The notes under the pieces: generated by a model
What the model was told of the DNA's origin: nothing
The model's database searches: none
Seen by the model: the letters and a program-made list of their open reading frames with translations, nothing else
Made by a program: the position numbers and the translations under genes
Part shown: piece by piece, positions 23,993 to 33,991 of the stretch
How the letters are laid out: the number at the start of each line of letters is the position of its first letter
Numbering within the stretch: the stretch's first letter is position 1
Source: Asanoa ferruginea
Lineage (GTDB): Bacteria; Actinomycetota; Actinomycetes; Mycobacteriales; Micromonosporaceae
NCBI RefSeq assembly: GCF_003387075.1
Contig: NZ_QUMQ01000001.1
Location: 3,038,001 to 3,102,000 of the forward strand
Reading direction: 5' to 3'
Length of the DNA: 64,000 nt

Positions 23993-24943
23993 GTGACCGA
24001 AGCGTGGGAGCCGGAGGACGACCGTCCCCGGCTGGGAGCCTCCGGTCCGGTCAAGGTCAAGGTGCCAGCGAAGATCAACTTGCACCTTGGTGTCGGTCCG
24101 GTCCGGGCCGACGGCTATCACGAGCTGAGCACCGTCTATCACGCGATCGCGCTGCACGACGAGCTGACCGCCCGCCGCGGCGACACGCTGACCCTCACGA
24201 TGGAGGGCGTCGGCGCCGGTGAGCTGGCGCTCGACGAGAGCAACCTGGCCATCCGCGCCGCCCGCGCGCTGGCCCGGCACGCCGGCGTCCCTGCACACGC
24301 CCGCCTGCACCTGCGCAAGCAGATCCCGCTGGCGGCCGGGCTGGCCGGTGGCAGTGCCGACGCGGCCGCCGCTTTGGTCGCCTGCGACGCGCTCTGGGGC
24401 ACCGGCATGTCCCGCGACGAGCTGGCCGCGATCGCCAGCGAGATCGGTTCCGACGTGCCATTCCTGGTGTACGGCGGCACCGCGCTCGGCACCGGCCGCG
24501 GCGAGACGGTCAGCCCGGTGCTGGCCCGCCCCACCACCTGGCACTGGGTGGTGGCGATCGCCGACGGCGGCCTGGCCACCCCGGCCGTCTACAGCGAGCT
24601 CGACCGGATCCGCGCCCTGCGCGCCGCCCCGCCGCCGCTGGGCAGCGCCGACGACCTGCTCGCCGCGTTGCGCCAGCGCGACCCCGAGGTGCTCGCCGAC
24701 GCGCTCGGCAACGACCTCCAGGCGGCCGCCCTGTCGCTGCGCCCGCAACTCGCCGACGTGCTCAAGACCGGCCGGGCCGCGGGTGCGCTCGCCGGCCTCG
24801 TCTCGGGCTCGGGCCCGACCTGTGTCTTCCTCGCCTACGACCAGTCCGAGGCGGCCATGGTGGCCAGCGCGCTCGAGGCCGCCGGGGTCTGCCGCGAGGC
24901 CCGCACCACCACCGGCCCCGTGGCGGGAGCCCGGGTCGTCTGA
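23993..24943 (+). CDS. ispE: 4-diphosphocytidyl-2-C-methyl-D-erythritol kinase
   Basis: A GHMP kinase of the MEP (non-mevalonate) isoprenoid pathway, phosphorylating CDP-methylerythritol. The 316-residue protein has VPAKINLHLGV (24-34) with the catalytic Lys and Asn region, IPLAAGLAGGSADAAA (111-125) as the ATP-binding glycine loop with the catalytic Asp, and the C-terminal motif LVSGSGPTCVFL. The GTG at 23993 is 18 bp after the MITE end, so the element may have replaced the native leader. The stop overlaps the ATG of the ABC-F gene by one base (TGATG). Confidence 0.95.
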   Translation: MTEAWEPEDDRPRLGASGPVKVKVPAKINLHLGVGPVRADGYHELSTVYHAIALHDELTARRGDTLTLTMEGVGAGELALDESNLAIRAARALARHAGVPAHARLHLRKQIPLAAGLAGGSADAAAALVACDALWGTGMSRDELAAIASEIGSDVPFLVYGGTALGTGRGETVSPVLARPTTWHWVVAIADGGLATPAVYSELDRIRALRAAPPPLGSADDLLAALRQRDPEVLADALGNDLQAAALSLRPQLADVLKTGRAAGALAGLVSGSGPTCVFLAYDQSEAAMVASALEAAGVCREARTTTGPVAGARVV

Positions 24944-26769
24944 TGGCGAATATCGTCAACTTGGACCGGGTGTCCAAGGGCTACGGCGCGGCCGGGCTAT
25001 TGCTCACGGGGGTCTCGGCGGGGATCGACGACGCCGACCGGATCGGTGTGGTCGGCCTCAACGGCGCCGGCAAGTCAACCCTGCTGCGGCTGATCACCCG
25101 GCAGGAGGAGCCCGACGAGGGGCGCGTGACGCTGCGCCGCGACCTGCGGGTGGCCGCCCTGCCGCAGACGATGTCGTTCGACCCGGAAGCCACCGTGCGG
25201 GATGTCGTGATCGGCACCGCCTGGCTCGCCGAAGGCCTCGGCGCCGAGCACGAGTGGGCCGGCGACGCCGGTGTCCGGGCGATCCTCGACGGCCTCGGCA
25301 TGCCACACCTCGGCCTCGACCAGCCGGTCGGCCCGATGTCCGGTGGCGAGCGGCGCCGGGTGGCGCTGGCCGCGCTGCTGGTGCGCCCGGCCGACCTGCT
25401 GGTGCTCGACGAGCCGACCAACCACCTCGACGTCGCCGGTGTCGACTGGCTGGCCCGGCACCTCACCGGCCGCAAGGGCGCGCTGGTCGTGGTCACCCAC
25501 GACCGGTGGTTCCTCGACGCGGTCTGCACCAGCACGTGGGAGGTCGCCGATCAGACCATCCGCGCGTACGAGGGCGGTTACGCGGCCTGGATCCTGGCCC
25601 GGGCCGAGCGCGAGCGGGTCGCGGCGGCCACCGAGGCCCGCCGGCAGAACCTGCTGCGCAAGGAGATCGCCTGGTTGCGCCGCGGTCCACCGGCCCGCAC
25701 CTCGAAGCCGCGGTTCCGGATCGACGCGGCCAACGCGCTGATCGCCGACGTGCCGCCGCCGCGCGACACGCTCTCGCTGCAACGGCTGGCCACCGCCCGG
25801 CTCGGCAAGCAGGTCTACGACCTGTCCAACGTGTTCCTGAAAGCCGGCGACAAGCCGATCCTCGACGACCTGACCTGGCAGGTCGGGCCCGGCGACCGGA
25901 TCGCGCTGCTCGGCGCCAACGGCGCGGGCAAGACCACGCTGCTGCGACTGCTCGCCGGCCGGTCGACCCAGGCCGCCGGCCGGTTCACCGTCGGTGCCAC
26001 GGTCAAGCCCGCCTTCCTCTCGCAGGAGTTGGCCGAGCTGCCGGGTCACCTGCGGGTGCTGGAGGCCGTCGAAGAAGTGGCCCGCCGGGTCAACTTCGGC
26101 GGTCGCGAGCTATCGGCCTCGCAGCTCGCCGAGATGTTCGGCTTCGTCGACCGCCCGTCCGGCGGCGGCACCCGCACGTCGAGCCTGTGGACGCCGGTCA
26201 GCGACCTGTCCGGTGGCGAGCGCCGCCGGCTCCAGATGCTCCGGCTGCTGGCCGCCGAGCCCAACGTGCTGCTGTTCGACGAGCCGACCAACGACCTCGA
26301 CACCGACACGCTCGCGTCGCTGGAAGACCTGCTCGACTCCTGGCCGGGCACGCTGGTCGTCGCCTCGCACGACCGCTACCTGGTCGAACGGGTCACCGAC
26401 GTGGTCTTCGGGATGTTCGGCGACGGCCGGCTGGTGCACCTGCCCGGCGGCGTCGACGAGTATCTGGCCCGGGTGAGCGGCGCCCCGGCGGTGGCTCTGT
26501 CCGCCCCGACGACGGCTGCCGCACCTGACGAACGCACCGGCATGTCGGCGGCCGACGTGCGGGCGGCCCGCAAGGACCTGGTCCGGCTCGAGCGGACGGT
26601 CAGCCGGCTGACCGAGCGGGAGGCGGCGCTGCACGACGAACTGGCCACCCACGCCACCGACTACGCGAAGGTCGCCGACCTCGACAGCCGGCTCCGCGAA
26701 CTGCGCGCGGAGCGTGAGCGCGCCGAGGAGGAATGGCTGACCCTGGCCGAGCAGGTAGACGCTTCGTAA
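24943..26769 (+). CDS. ABC-F family ATPase (ribosome-associated)
   Basis: A 608-residue protein with two ABC domains and no membrane segments. Walker A motifs are GLNGAGKST (38-46) and GANGAGKTT (324-332). Signature motifs are MSGGERRR (132-139) and LSGGERRR (about 422-429). Walker B/DEPTNHLD and DEPTNDLD are intact with catalytic Glu. The linker between the domains is rich in Arg and Ala (about 215-260), as in translation-factor ABC-F proteins. The C-terminus is a coiled coil (residues about 530-608, Arg/Glu-rich heptads). Family members act at the ribosomal E site, in translation control or antibiotic protection. Position after ispE is conserved in actinobacteria, which argues for the housekeeping (EttA/Uup-like) type. 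Confidence 0.9.
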   Translation: MANIVNLDRVSKGYGAAGLLLTGVSAGIDDADRIGVVGLNGAGKSTLLRLITRQEEPDEGRVTLRRDLRVAALPQTMSFDPEATVRDVVIGTAWLAEGLGAEHEWAGDAGVRAILDGLGMPHLGLDQPVGPMSGGERRRVALAALLVRPADLLVLDEPTNHLDVAGVDWLARHLTGRKGALVVVTHDRWFLDAVCTSTWEVADQTIRAYEGGYAAWILARAERERVAAATEARRQNLLRKEIAWLRRGPPARTSKPRFRIDAANALIADVPPPRDTLSLQRLATARLGKQVYDLSNVFLKAGDKPILDDLTWQVGPGDRIALLGANGAGKTTLLRLLAGRSTQAAGRFTVGATVKPAFLSQELAELPGHLRVLEAVEEVARRVNFGGRELSASQLAEMFGFVDRPSGGGTRTSSLWTPVSDLSGGERRRLQMLRLLAAEPNVLLFDEPTNDLDTDTLASLEDLLDSWPGTLVVASHDRYLVERVTDVVFGMFGDGRLVHLPGGVDEYLARVSGAPAVALSAPTTAAAPDERTGMSAADVRAARKDLVRLERTVSRLTEREAALHDELATHATDYAKVADLDSRLRELRAERERAEEEWLTLAEQVDAS

Positions 26770-26842
26770 CCCCCGATGTGCCGTCGGCCAGGTGGTTGGG
26801 CCACAATCTGTTTCGACCGACGACATCGGCGCTGGAGGGCAC

Positions 26843-27301
26843 GTGAGCACGCACAACCCGATCAACCACCCCGCCCGCTCGACCTACCGGGTGCTGACCG
26901 GCCTGTCCGGGCTCTACCTGGTGATCTTCGGCGGGATCGGCGCGGCGACCACCGGTGGCGACGGGCTCTTCGCGCAGGACGGCGGCTCGGTGCTGGGCCA
27001 GGGCACCAACCTGGCCAACTCGCTGCTGAGCATCGTGATCGGCGCCATCGTGCTGATCGCGACCGTGCTCGGCCGCAACATCGACGTGGCGGTCAACCGG
27101 GTCTTCTCGTACGTGCTGATGGCGCTCGGTCTGGCCACGCTCGCGACGATCCGCACCGACGCCAACTACCTGGGCCACACGCTCGCGACCAGCATCGTGA
27201 TGATGGGCCTGGGCACCCTGCTGCTGCTCGCCGGCATGTATGGCCGGGTCGGCTCGGAGGACGAGCACCAGGCGTGGCAGCGGGCCCGTCTGGAGTTCTG
27301 A
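26843..27301 (+). CDS. DUF4383 membrane protein (first copy)
   Basis: A 152-residue tetraspan protein with helices at about 16-33, 57-75, 87-103 and 114-130, separated by short polar loops. The start HNPINHPARSTYRVLTGLSGLYLVIFG is typical of DUF4383 proteins, which are frequent in actinobacteria and without known function. The GTG at 26843 has GGAGGG 3-9 nt upstream and gives the family-length protein; a longer in-frame start overlaps the previous intergenic region. It is followed after 35 bp by a paralogue on the same strand. Confidence 0.8.
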   Translation: MSTHNPINHPARSTYRVLTGLSGLYLVIFGGIGAATTGGDGLFAQDGGSVLGQGTNLANSLLSIVIGAIVLIATVLGRNIDVAVNRVFSYVLMALGLATLATIRTDANYLGHTLATSIVMMGLGTLLLLAGMYGRVGSEDEHQAWQRARLEF

Positions 27302-27336
27302 GCCCGAAGAAAGCGACCTAGCCCCACAATTGGGGC

Positions 27337-27819
27337 ATGGCGCACTTCCCGCTCAATCACCCGCTCCGGCCGCTCTACCGGACGCTCGCCGGGCTCACCG
27401 GCACCTACATCCTGATCTTCGGCTGTGTCTCGTTGACCAGGACGGTCGGTAACACGCTGTTCTCGCGGGACAGCACCTGGGCGTTGGGGCTGCGTACCAA
27501 TCTGGCGTTCGCCATCATCTCGGTGATCTGGGGCCTGATCCTCGTGACGGCCAACCTGATCGGCGGCAACATCGAGCACTACACCAACCTCGCCGGTGCC
27601 GTGCTGTTCATGGTCACCGGGATCTACATGGTGGCGTTCATGCAGACCGCGGCCAACTTCCTGAACTTCTCGGTCTCGACCGCGATCCTGTCGTTGGTCT
27701 TCGGCCTCGTGCTGCTGGTCGCCGGGATGTACGACAAGACCGGCAGCCCCGAGCGAGCACGCACGGAACAGGCCTTCAAGACGACTTCGGTCCCGCCGCG
27801 CACCGCGCCCCGCCGCTAG
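27337..27819 (+). CDS. DUF4383 membrane protein (second copy)
   Basis: A 160-residue paralogue of the preceding protein. Both start with a NHP-x-R-x-x-YR-x-L-x-GL-x-G-x-Y-x-x-IFG pattern and end helix 4 with LLVAGMYDKTGS / LLLAGMYGRVGS. Four hydrophobic helices are visible; the C-terminus is a short polar tail (RTEQAFKTTSVPPRTAPRR). Tandem duplication is evident from order and motif identity, with considerable divergence in between. There is no known function. It may form hetero-oligomers with the first copy. Confidence 0.8.
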   Translation: MAHFPLNHPLRPLYRTLAGLTGTYILIFGCVSLTRTVGNTLFSRDSTWALGLRTNLAFAIISVIWGLILVTANLIGGNIEHYTNLAGAVLFMVTGIYMVAFMQTAANFLNFSVSTAILSLVFGLVLLVAGMYDKTGSPERARTEQAFKTTSVPPRTAPRR

Positions 27820-27840
27820 GGGGTGTCGCCAGGGGTGTCG

Positions 27841-28494
<654 letters not shown>

Positions 28495-28555
28495 GCGAGC
28501 ATCCTGCCAGCCCGCCGGTGCGGGCCGCTGACCCGCACCGGGAGCGTCATCAGAT

Positions 28556-29524
28556 TCAGGCCTTCTTGTCGATGAGCTTGGCGGCGATCCGTTCCGGCTT
28601 GGGCCAACGCACGTCGTAGGCGGCGCCGGCCTTCTCGAAGAGCCAGATCACCCGGGCCGAGATGTCGAGCTGACCGCGCAGCACGCCGTGCCGGGCGCAG
28701 GTCGGGTCGGCGTGGTGCAGGTTGTGCCAGCTCTCGCCGAACGACAGGATCGCGAGCGGCCAGAAGTTGCTGGCCTTGTCGCCCTGGCGCACCTCGAACG
28801 GGCGCTCGCCGTAGACGTGGCAGACCGAGTTGATCGACCAGGTGATGTGGTGCAGCACCGCGATGCGCACCAGGCCGGCCCAGAAGAACGCGGTCAGCGC
28901 GCCCATCCAGGACATCGTGACCAGGCCGCCGACCAGGGCGGGCGACAGCACGGAGATGACCACCAGCAGCGGGAAGAGCTTGTCGACCCGGGCGATCGCC
29001 TTGTCGGCGAGCAGGTCCGGGGCGAACCGCTTCCGGTTGCCCAGCTCGCGGGAGAAGAGCCAGCCGACGTGCGCGAAGAACAGGCCCTTGGTCAGGCCCC
29101 AGAAACCGCCGCCGAAGCGCCACGGCGAGTGCGGGTCACCCTCGAGGTCGGAGAACGCGTGGTGCCGACGGTGGTCGGCGACCCACTGGATCACGTTGCC
29201 CTCGATCGCGAACGAGCCGGCCACCGCGAGGGTCACCCGCAGCCAGCGCTTCGCCTTGAACGAGCCGTGCGTGAAGTAGCGGTGGAAGCCCACCGTGATG
29301 CCGAGGCCCGAGACGACGTAAAGGACCAGGGCGATCGCCGCGTCCGTCCACGACAGCCAGCCGCCCACAGCGGCGACCGGAATGGCCGCGAGCACCGCGA
29401 GGAACGGCAGGACGACGAAGAACCAGAGCGCGATCAGCACTCCGAGCGGTTGCTTGCCCTCAGTCAGTGGCTTCGGGCCGATGGATGTCGTCGTCTGGTC
29501 GGGAGTCGCGGTGACGGTGGTCAT
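28556..29524 (-). CDS. Membrane acyl-CoA (delta-9 type) fatty-acid desaturase
   Basis: A 322-residue integral membrane di-iron desaturase. The three histidine boxes are intact: HRYFTHGSF (about 82-90), HRRHHAFSD (about 118-126) and ESWHNLHHADPTC (about 258-270). Four membrane helices flank them (WFFVVLPFLAVLAAIPVAAV, AIALVLYVVSGLGITVGF and two after box 2). It inserts a cis double bond in acyl-CoA or membrane-lipid acyl chains using O2 and a reductase partner that is not in the window. The mycobacterial DesA3 group is the nearest familiar relative. It is cotranscribed with a downstream TetR gene. The promoter region contains repeated TTACG half-sites. Confidence 0.9.
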   Translation of the reverse strand: MTTVTATPDQTTTSIGPKPLTEGKQPLGVLIALWFFVVLPFLAVLAAIPVAAVGGWLSWTDAAIALVLYVVSGLGITVGFHRYFTHGSFKAKRWLRVTLAVAGSFAIEGNVIQWVADHRRHHAFSDLEGDPHSPWRFGGGFWGLTKGLFFAHVGWLFSRELGNRKRFAPDLLADKAIARVDKLFPLLVVISVLSPALVGGLVTMSWMGALTAFFWAGLVRIAVLHHITWSINSVCHVYGERPFEVRQGDKASNFWPLAILSFGESWHNLHHADPTCARHGVLRGQLDISARVIWLFEKAGAAYDVRWPKPERIAAKLIDKKA

Positions 29525-29552
29525 GGCACCTCGCAGCGGGGAAGTGATCGGA

Positions 29553-29590
29553 AACTTACGCCTACGTCACCGTAACTTACGGAACCGTAG
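29553..29590 (-). promoter_or_regulatory. Probable TetR operator region of the desaturase operon
   Basis: AACTTACG occurs twice in direct orientation, 21 bp apart (29553-29560 and 29574-29581). The second copy is part of the palindrome TACGG-AA-CCGTA (29578-29589). A CGTAA half-site at 29571-29575 faces the first TTACG. The cluster lies 30-65 bp upstream of the desaturase start, where its promoter should be. Assignment to the adjacent TetR is inference. Confidence 0.5.
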
Positions 29591-29694
29591 TTAGCATCCG
29601 GTGAACCGCAGAATTTAGGTTGGGCTAACCCGTGCGAGGGAATGAGTCAGCGTATGTCCCCGCGGGCGCGACAAGCTAGGATTACCCGGCTCAG

Positions 29695-29766
29695 TGGGAC
29701 GTGGGGTAACGGCAGCCCGCCGGACTTTGAATCCGGAAGGTCCTGGTTCGAATCCAGGCGTCCCAG
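29695..29766 (+). tRNA. tRNA-Gln (anticodon TTG)
   Basis: A complete cloverleaf. The 7-bp acceptor stem is TGGGACG/CGTCCCA with discriminator G at 29766, the D-loop is in GGGGTAACGGCAGCCC, the anticodon stem is CCGGA/TCCGG around the loop CTTTGAA (anticodon TTG), and the T-arm is CCTGG-TTCGAAT-CCAGG. The U1-A72 pair and G73 are known glutamine identity features. CCA is not encoded. It lies 86 bp upstream of glmU, a frequent neighbour in actinobacteria. Confidence 0.96.
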
Positions 29767-29852
29767 CTTCTTTCGGGTGACCGACAGCCCCGATGTGACC
29801 ACCCGACTAACATGAGGCGGCACGCCGTACGCCGTCCGACGGGAGCCCCCTC

Positions 29853-31334
29853 GTGACCGAAGACCGCACCGTCGTCATCCTCGCCGCAGGCGAGGGAAAG
29901 CGGATGAAATCGGCGTTGTCGAAGATGCTGCACCCGCTGCTCGGCCGCACCCTGCTCGGTCACGTGCTGGCCGCCGCGGCGCCGGTCGAGGCCGACCGCA
30001 CGCTGGTCGTCGTCGGGCACGCCGCTGACCAGGTCGAGGCGCACCTCGCCGAGGTCGCGCCCGGTGCGACCCCGGTGCTCCAGGCCGAGCAGCACGGCAC
30101 CGGCCACGCGGTGCGCATCGCGCTCGACGCGGTGCCCGACGCGACCGGCACGGTCGTGGTGCTCAACGGCGACGTGCCGTTGCTGCGCGGCGAGACGGTC
30201 AGCGCGCTGGTGGCCGCGCACGAGCTGGCCGGCACCGCCGCCACCGTGCTCACCGCCGAGGTGCCCGACCCGACCGGGCTCGGCCGGATCGTCCGCGACC
30301 CGTCCGGCGGCCTGGAGCGGATCGTCGAGGAGCGCGACGCGAGCCCGGCGGAGAAGGCGATCCGTGAGATCAACGCCGGCATCTACGCCTTCGACGCCCG
30401 CCTGCTGCGCGCCGCGCTGGCCAAGCTGACCAGCGACAACGACCAGGGCGAGGAATACCTGACCGACGTGTTCGGCCTGCTCGCCGCCGCCGGCGAGCCG
30501 GTCGCGGTGCACGTCGCGACCGTCGCCGAGGAGACCCTGGGCTGCAACGACCGGGTCGAGCTCGCGGCGCTGCGCGGTCGCCTGCGCGACCGGATCAACG
30601 CCGACCTGATGCGCTCCGGCGTGACCATCCTCGACCCGGCCACCACCTGGATCGACGTGACGGTGGCCGTCGAGCCCGACGCGGTGATCGACCAGAACAC
30701 CCAGCTCCGCGGCGCCACCCAGGTCGGCACCGGCGCCACGATCGGCCCCGACACCACGCTGATCGACACGGTCGTCGAGGCCGGCGCGACAGTGCTGCGG
30801 GCACACGCGGTGCAGGCCAAGATCGGCTCGGGCGCGAGCGTCGGCCCCTACGCCTACCTGCGGCCCGGCACCCGGCTGGCGCACAAGTCCAAGATCGGCA
30901 CGTTCGTCGAGACCAAGAACTCCGAGATCGGCGAGGGCTCGAAGGTGCCCCACCTCTCCTACGTCGGCGACGCGACGATCGGCGAATACAGCAACATCGG
31001 CGCCGCCTCGGTCTTCGTCAACTACGACGGGGTTAGCAAGCACCGCACGGTCATCGGCAGCCACGCCCGCACCGGCTCCGACAACATGTTCGTCGCGCCG
31101 GTCGAGGTGGGCGACGGCGCCTACACCGGCGCCGGCACGGTGGTGCGGCGCGACGTGCCACCGGGCGCGCTCTCGGTGTCCGGCGGCCAGCAGCGGATCT
31201 TCGAAGGATGGGTCGAATCCCGGCGTCCGGGGACAGCTGCGGCGGAAGCGGCCCGCGCTGCGCGTGACCAACTGCACGCGACGCAAGACGCTGATGCCGA
31301 CGTCGATGCTCCGGGAGATACTTCAAGCGAGTAA
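29853..31334 (+). CDS. glmU: Bifunctional GlcNAc-1-phosphate uridyltransferase / glucosamine-1-phosphate acetyltransferase
   Basis: This 493-residue enzyme makes UDP-GlcNAc for peptidoglycan. The N-terminal pyrophosphorylase has [11 protein letters not shown] (10-20), [11 protein letters not shown] and LNGDVPLL with the metal-binding Asp. The C-terminal left-handed beta-helix (from about 255) has hexapeptide repeats and the acetyltransferase motifs [27 protein letters not shown] and [12 protein letters not shown], including the catalytic His. A 40-residue Ala/Asp-rich tail ends the protein, as in mycobacterial GlmU. The GTG at 29853 gives the usual start ([15 protein letters not shown]). It is followed after 31 bp by prs. 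Confidence 0.96.
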   Translation: MTEDRTVVILAAGEGKRMKSALSKMLHPLLGRTLLGHVLAAAAPVEADRTLVVVGHAADQVEAHLAEVAPGATPVLQAEQHGTGHAVRIALDAVPDATGTVVVLNGDVPLLRGETVSALVAAHELAGTAATVLTAEVPDPTGLGRIVRDPSGGLERIVEERDASPAEKAIREINAGIYAFDARLLRAALAKLTSDNDQGEEYLTDVFGLLAAAGEPVAVHVATVAEETLGCNDRVELAALRGRLRDRINADLMRSGVTILDPATTWIDVTVAVEPDAVIDQNTQLRGATQVGTGATIGPDTTLIDTVVEAGATVLRAHAVQAKIGSGASVGPYAYLRPGTRLAHKSKIGTFVETKNSEIGEGSKVPHLSYVGDATIGEYSNIGAASVFVNYDGVSKHRTVIGSHARTGSDNMFVAPVEVGDGAYTGAGTVVRRDVPPGALSVSGGQQRIFEGWVESRRPGTAAAEAARAARDQLHATQDADADVDAPGDTSSE

Positions 31335-31365
31335 ACATCCGCCGAACTCACGGAGCGCCTCACCC

Positions 31366-32346
31366 ATGGGCAGCATCGTCGCCGAAAACCGCAAGAGCCT
31401 GATGCTCTTCTCCGGCCGGGGGTTCCCCGAGCTGGTCACCGAGATGGGCGAGGTGCTCGGCGTGGCGCCGACGCCGACCGACGCCTACGAGTTCGCCAAC
31501 GGCGAGATCTTCGTCCGCTACCGCGAGTCCGTCCGGGGCTCCGACGCCTTCGTCGTGCAGTCCGCCGGCGAGGGTGTCAACAAGTGGGTGATGGAAACGC
31601 TGATCATGGTCGACGCGCTCAAGCGCGGTTCGGCCAAGCGGATCACCGTGGTCCTGCCCTTCTACCCCTACGCGCGGCAGGACAAGAAGCACCGCGGCCG
31701 TGAGCCGATCTCCGCGCGGCTGGTCGCCGACCTGCTCAAGCAGGCGGGCGCCAACCGGATCCTGACCGTCGACCTGCACACCGCCCAGATCCAGGGCTTC
31801 TTCGACGGGCCGGTCGACCACCTCTTCGCGATGGACGTGCTGGCCAGCTACGTCGAGCGCAAATACGCCGGCCGGCCGATGACCGTGGTCGCGCCCGACT
31901 CCGGCCGGGTCCGGGTCGCCGAGCGCTGGACCGACCGGCTGGGCGGCTGCCCGCTGGCGTTCATCCACAAGACCCGCGACCCGCTGAAGCCCAACCAGGT
32001 GGTCGCCAACCGGGTGGTCGGCGACGTCGAGGGCCGGGTCTGCCTGATCGTCGACGACATGATCGACACCGGCAGCACCATCGCCAAGGCCGCCGAGATC
32101 CTGCACGACACGGGTGCGGCCGACGTGGTCGTGGCGGCCACCCACGCGCTGCTCTCCGACCCGGCCACCGAGCGGCTCAAGAACAGCCGGATCAGCGAAG
32201 TCGTCGTGACCAACACGCTGCCGCTGCCGCCGGAAAAGCGGCTCGACAAGATCACCGTTTTGTCGATCGCTCCGCTGCTGGCCAGGGCCATCCGCGAGGT
32301 CTTCGACGACGGGTCCGTTACGACCTTGTTCGGCGGGTTGAGCTAA
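31366..32346 (+). CDS. prs: Ribose-phosphate pyrophosphokinase
   Basis: A 326-residue PRPP synthase making phosphoribosyl pyrophosphate from ribose 5-phosphate and ATP for nucleotide, His and Trp synthesis and, in actinobacteria, decaprenyl-phosphoryl-ribose. Motifs are FANGEIFVRYRESVRG, the flexible-loop PFYPYARQDKKHRGREPIS, DLHTAQIQGFFDGPVDHL, and the PRPP loop VDDMIDTGST (229-238). The ATG at 31366 gives the standard N-terminus MGSIVAENRKSLMLFSG; upstream in-frame codons overlap glmU. It follows the glmU-prs-rplY-pth order conserved in actinobacteria. Confidence 0.96.
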   Translation: MGSIVAENRKSLMLFSGRGFPELVTEMGEVLGVAPTPTDAYEFANGEIFVRYRESVRGSDAFVVQSAGEGVNKWVMETLIMVDALKRGSAKRITVVLPFYPYARQDKKHRGREPISARLVADLLKQAGANRILTVDLHTAQIQGFFDGPVDHLFAMDVLASYVERKYAGRPMTVVAPDSGRVRVAERWTDRLGGCPLAFIHKTRDPLKPNQVVANRVVGDVEGRVCLIVDDMIDTGSTIAKAAEILHDTGAADVVVAATHALLSDPATERLKNSRISEVVVTNTLPLPPEKRLDKITVLSIAPLLARAIREVFDDGSVTTLFGGLS

Positions 32347-32582
32347 GCGGCTCTCCGAAACCCGCTTCAGCGCGTTGAGCTGAATCCGGCAGACCCGGCG
32401 GTAAGGTGCTGCCCCGATTCCGGTAGAGTGTTGAGGTTGCCACGGCGAGGGTGACCCGGCTGGTTCTCTTATGCAGCCACGGGCGCCGTCATCGACGCGG
32501 TGTCCGGGCCAGCCCCGCGCGCCTCTCGCCCGGCACCGCCGCCGTTTGCACACAGCCCAGACCAAGATCCAGGAGTTCTCCC

Positions 32583-33239
32583 GTGTCCGAGGTAAAGATC
32601 GCTGCCGAACCGCGTACCGAGTTCGGCAAGGGTGGTGCCCGCCGCACCCGGCGCGCCGGCCTGGTGCCGGCCGTGCTCTATGGCCACGGCGAGAAGCCCA
32701 AGCACATCGCGCTGCCCGCGCGTGAGTTCGCCGCCGCGATCCGCCACGGTGGTGCCAACCAGCTCTTCGCGATAGAGGTCAGCGACGGCACCCAGGCGCT
32801 GGCCCTGCCGAAGGCGATCCAGCGCGACCCGGTGCGCGACACCTACGAGCACATCGACCTGCTGCTGGTTCGTCGCGGCGAGAAGGTCACCGTCGACATC
32901 CGGGTGTCCCTGATCGGCGAGGCGGCGCCCGGCACGCTGGTCGTGCACGAGAGCGACACCCTTTCGGTCAGCGCCGACGCGACGCGCCTGCCCGACCACT
33001 TCGAGGTCTCGATCGAGGGCCTCGAGGCGGGCTCGAAGATCACCGCCGCCGACGTCACCCTGCCGGACGGCACCGAGCTGGTCGCCGACCCGGAGACCAC
33101 CATCGCCGTCATCACGGTCGCGCCGAGCGCCGAGGCGCTCGAGGGCGAGACCGCCGAGGGCGAGGCGGCTGAGGGCGAGGGCGCCGAGGGCGAGGCTGCC
33201 GGCGAGGCGAGCGAGGAGTCGGCTGCGGCCGCTTCCTAA
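32583..33239 (+). CDS. rplY: 50S ribosomal protein L25/general stress protein Ctc
   Basis: A 218-residue long-form L25 (TL5/CTC type) that binds 5S rRNA. The N-terminal L25 domain (residues 1-95) contains EPRTEFGKGGARRTRRAGLVPAVLYGHG, and the C-terminal beta domain contains IEGLEAGSKITAADVTLPDGTEL. The last 40 residues are an acidic Glu/Gly/Ala repeat (GEAAEGEGAEGEA), as in other actinobacterial homologues. The GTG at 32583 (VSEVKIAAEPRTEFG) is preceded by CAGGAG. A 236-bp leader separates it from prs, so it may have its own promoter. A strong terminator follows. Confidence 0.93.
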   Translation: MSEVKIAAEPRTEFGKGGARRTRRAGLVPAVLYGHGEKPKHIALPAREFAAAIRHGGANQLFAIEVSDGTQALALPKAIQRDPVRDTYEHIDLLLVRRGEKVTVDIRVSLIGEAAPGTLVVHESDTLSVSADATRLPDHFEVSIEGLEAGSKITAADVTLPDGTELVADPETTIAVITVAPSAEALEGETAEGEAAEGEGAEGEAAGEASEESAAAAS

Positions 33240-33263
33240 GTCACACATTGGTCTGTGCGCGAC

Positions 33264-33297
33264 AAGGCCCTTTCCGGCTCTGACCGGGAGGGGCCTT
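33264..33297 (+). terminator. Rho-independent terminator after rplY
   Basis: Arms AAGGCCCTTTCCGG (33264-33277) and CCGGGAGGGGCCTT (33284-33297) form a 14-bp stem including two G-U pairs, with a 6-nt loop CTCTGA, 25 bp past the rplY stop. A short T-run follows. It separates rplY from pth. Confidence 0.85.
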
Positions 33298-33325
33298 TCG
33301 CAACTCAGTTGAAGGCCTCGGGAGA

Positions 33326-33922
33326 ATGACAAGCGTGGAAGCGACAGCGCCGTTCCTCGTGGTCGGTCTTGGCAACCCCGGTAAGGAGTACGCCAAGAAC
33401 CGACACAACGTGGGCTTCATGGTGGCCGACCTGATCGCCGACCGGATCGGGGCCAAGTTCAGCCGGCACCGCCGCGCGGTCGGCGAGGTCGCCGAGGGCC
33501 GGCTCGGTTTCGGCGGGCCGCGACTCGTGCTGGTCAAGCCGCTGACCTACATGAACCTCTCCGGTGGCCCGGTGGTCGCGCTCGCGCAGTTCTACAAGGT
33601 GCCGCCGGAGCAGATCATCGCCGTCCACGACGAGCTCGACATCCCCTACGGCCAGATCCGCGCCAAGGTCGGCGGCGGCGAGGGCGGGCACAACGGCCTG
33701 CGTTCGATGTCGAAGTCGCTCGGCACCAAGGACTACGCCCGGGTGCGGTTCGGCATCGGCCGTCCACCCGGCCGGCAGGACCCGGCCGACTACGTGCTGA
33801 GCGACTTCTCCGCGGCCGAGCGCAAAGAGCTCGACTTCCTGGTCGACCGGGCCGCCGACGTCGCCGAGGCGGTCGCGACCCGCGGAGCTGAATGGGCACA
33901 AAACGCCTATAACGGATCCTGA
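33326..33922 (+). CDS. pth: Peptidyl-tRNA hydrolase
   Basis: A 198-residue Pth1-type esterase that releases peptides from dropped-off peptidyl-tRNA. LVVGLGNPGKEYAKNRHNVGF (residues 11-31) contains the catalytic His27. KPLTYMNLSG, HDELDIPYG with the catalytic Asp, and GGGEGGHNGLRS with conserved Asn and His are present. The ATG at 33326 gives an N-terminal extension of 8 residues before the first strand, normal for the family. It lies in the conserved rplY-pth pair but behind a terminator, so a promoter in the 86-bp gap is likely. Confidence 0.95.
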   Translation: MTSVEATAPFLVVGLGNPGKEYAKNRHNVGFMVADLIADRIGAKFSRHRRAVGEVAEGRLGFGGPRLVLVKPLTYMNLSGGPVVALAQFYKVPPEQIIAVHDELDIPYGQIRAKVGGGEGGHNGLRSMSKSLGTKDYARVRFGIGRPPGRQDPADYVLSDFSAAERKELDFLVDRAADVAEAVATRGAEWAQNAYNGS

Positions 33923-33991
33923 TCAAGTCCGTATCGCCTGCCCGGTTCCGCCCGTTGTGTCTTAGGCGGAGCTTAACCGGGGGAGGCGTGG

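Noticed and set aside
23821-24222. 133-codon open frame starting inside the MITE-like element
   Set aside because: It crosses from the element into ispE in the wrong frame and has no motif.
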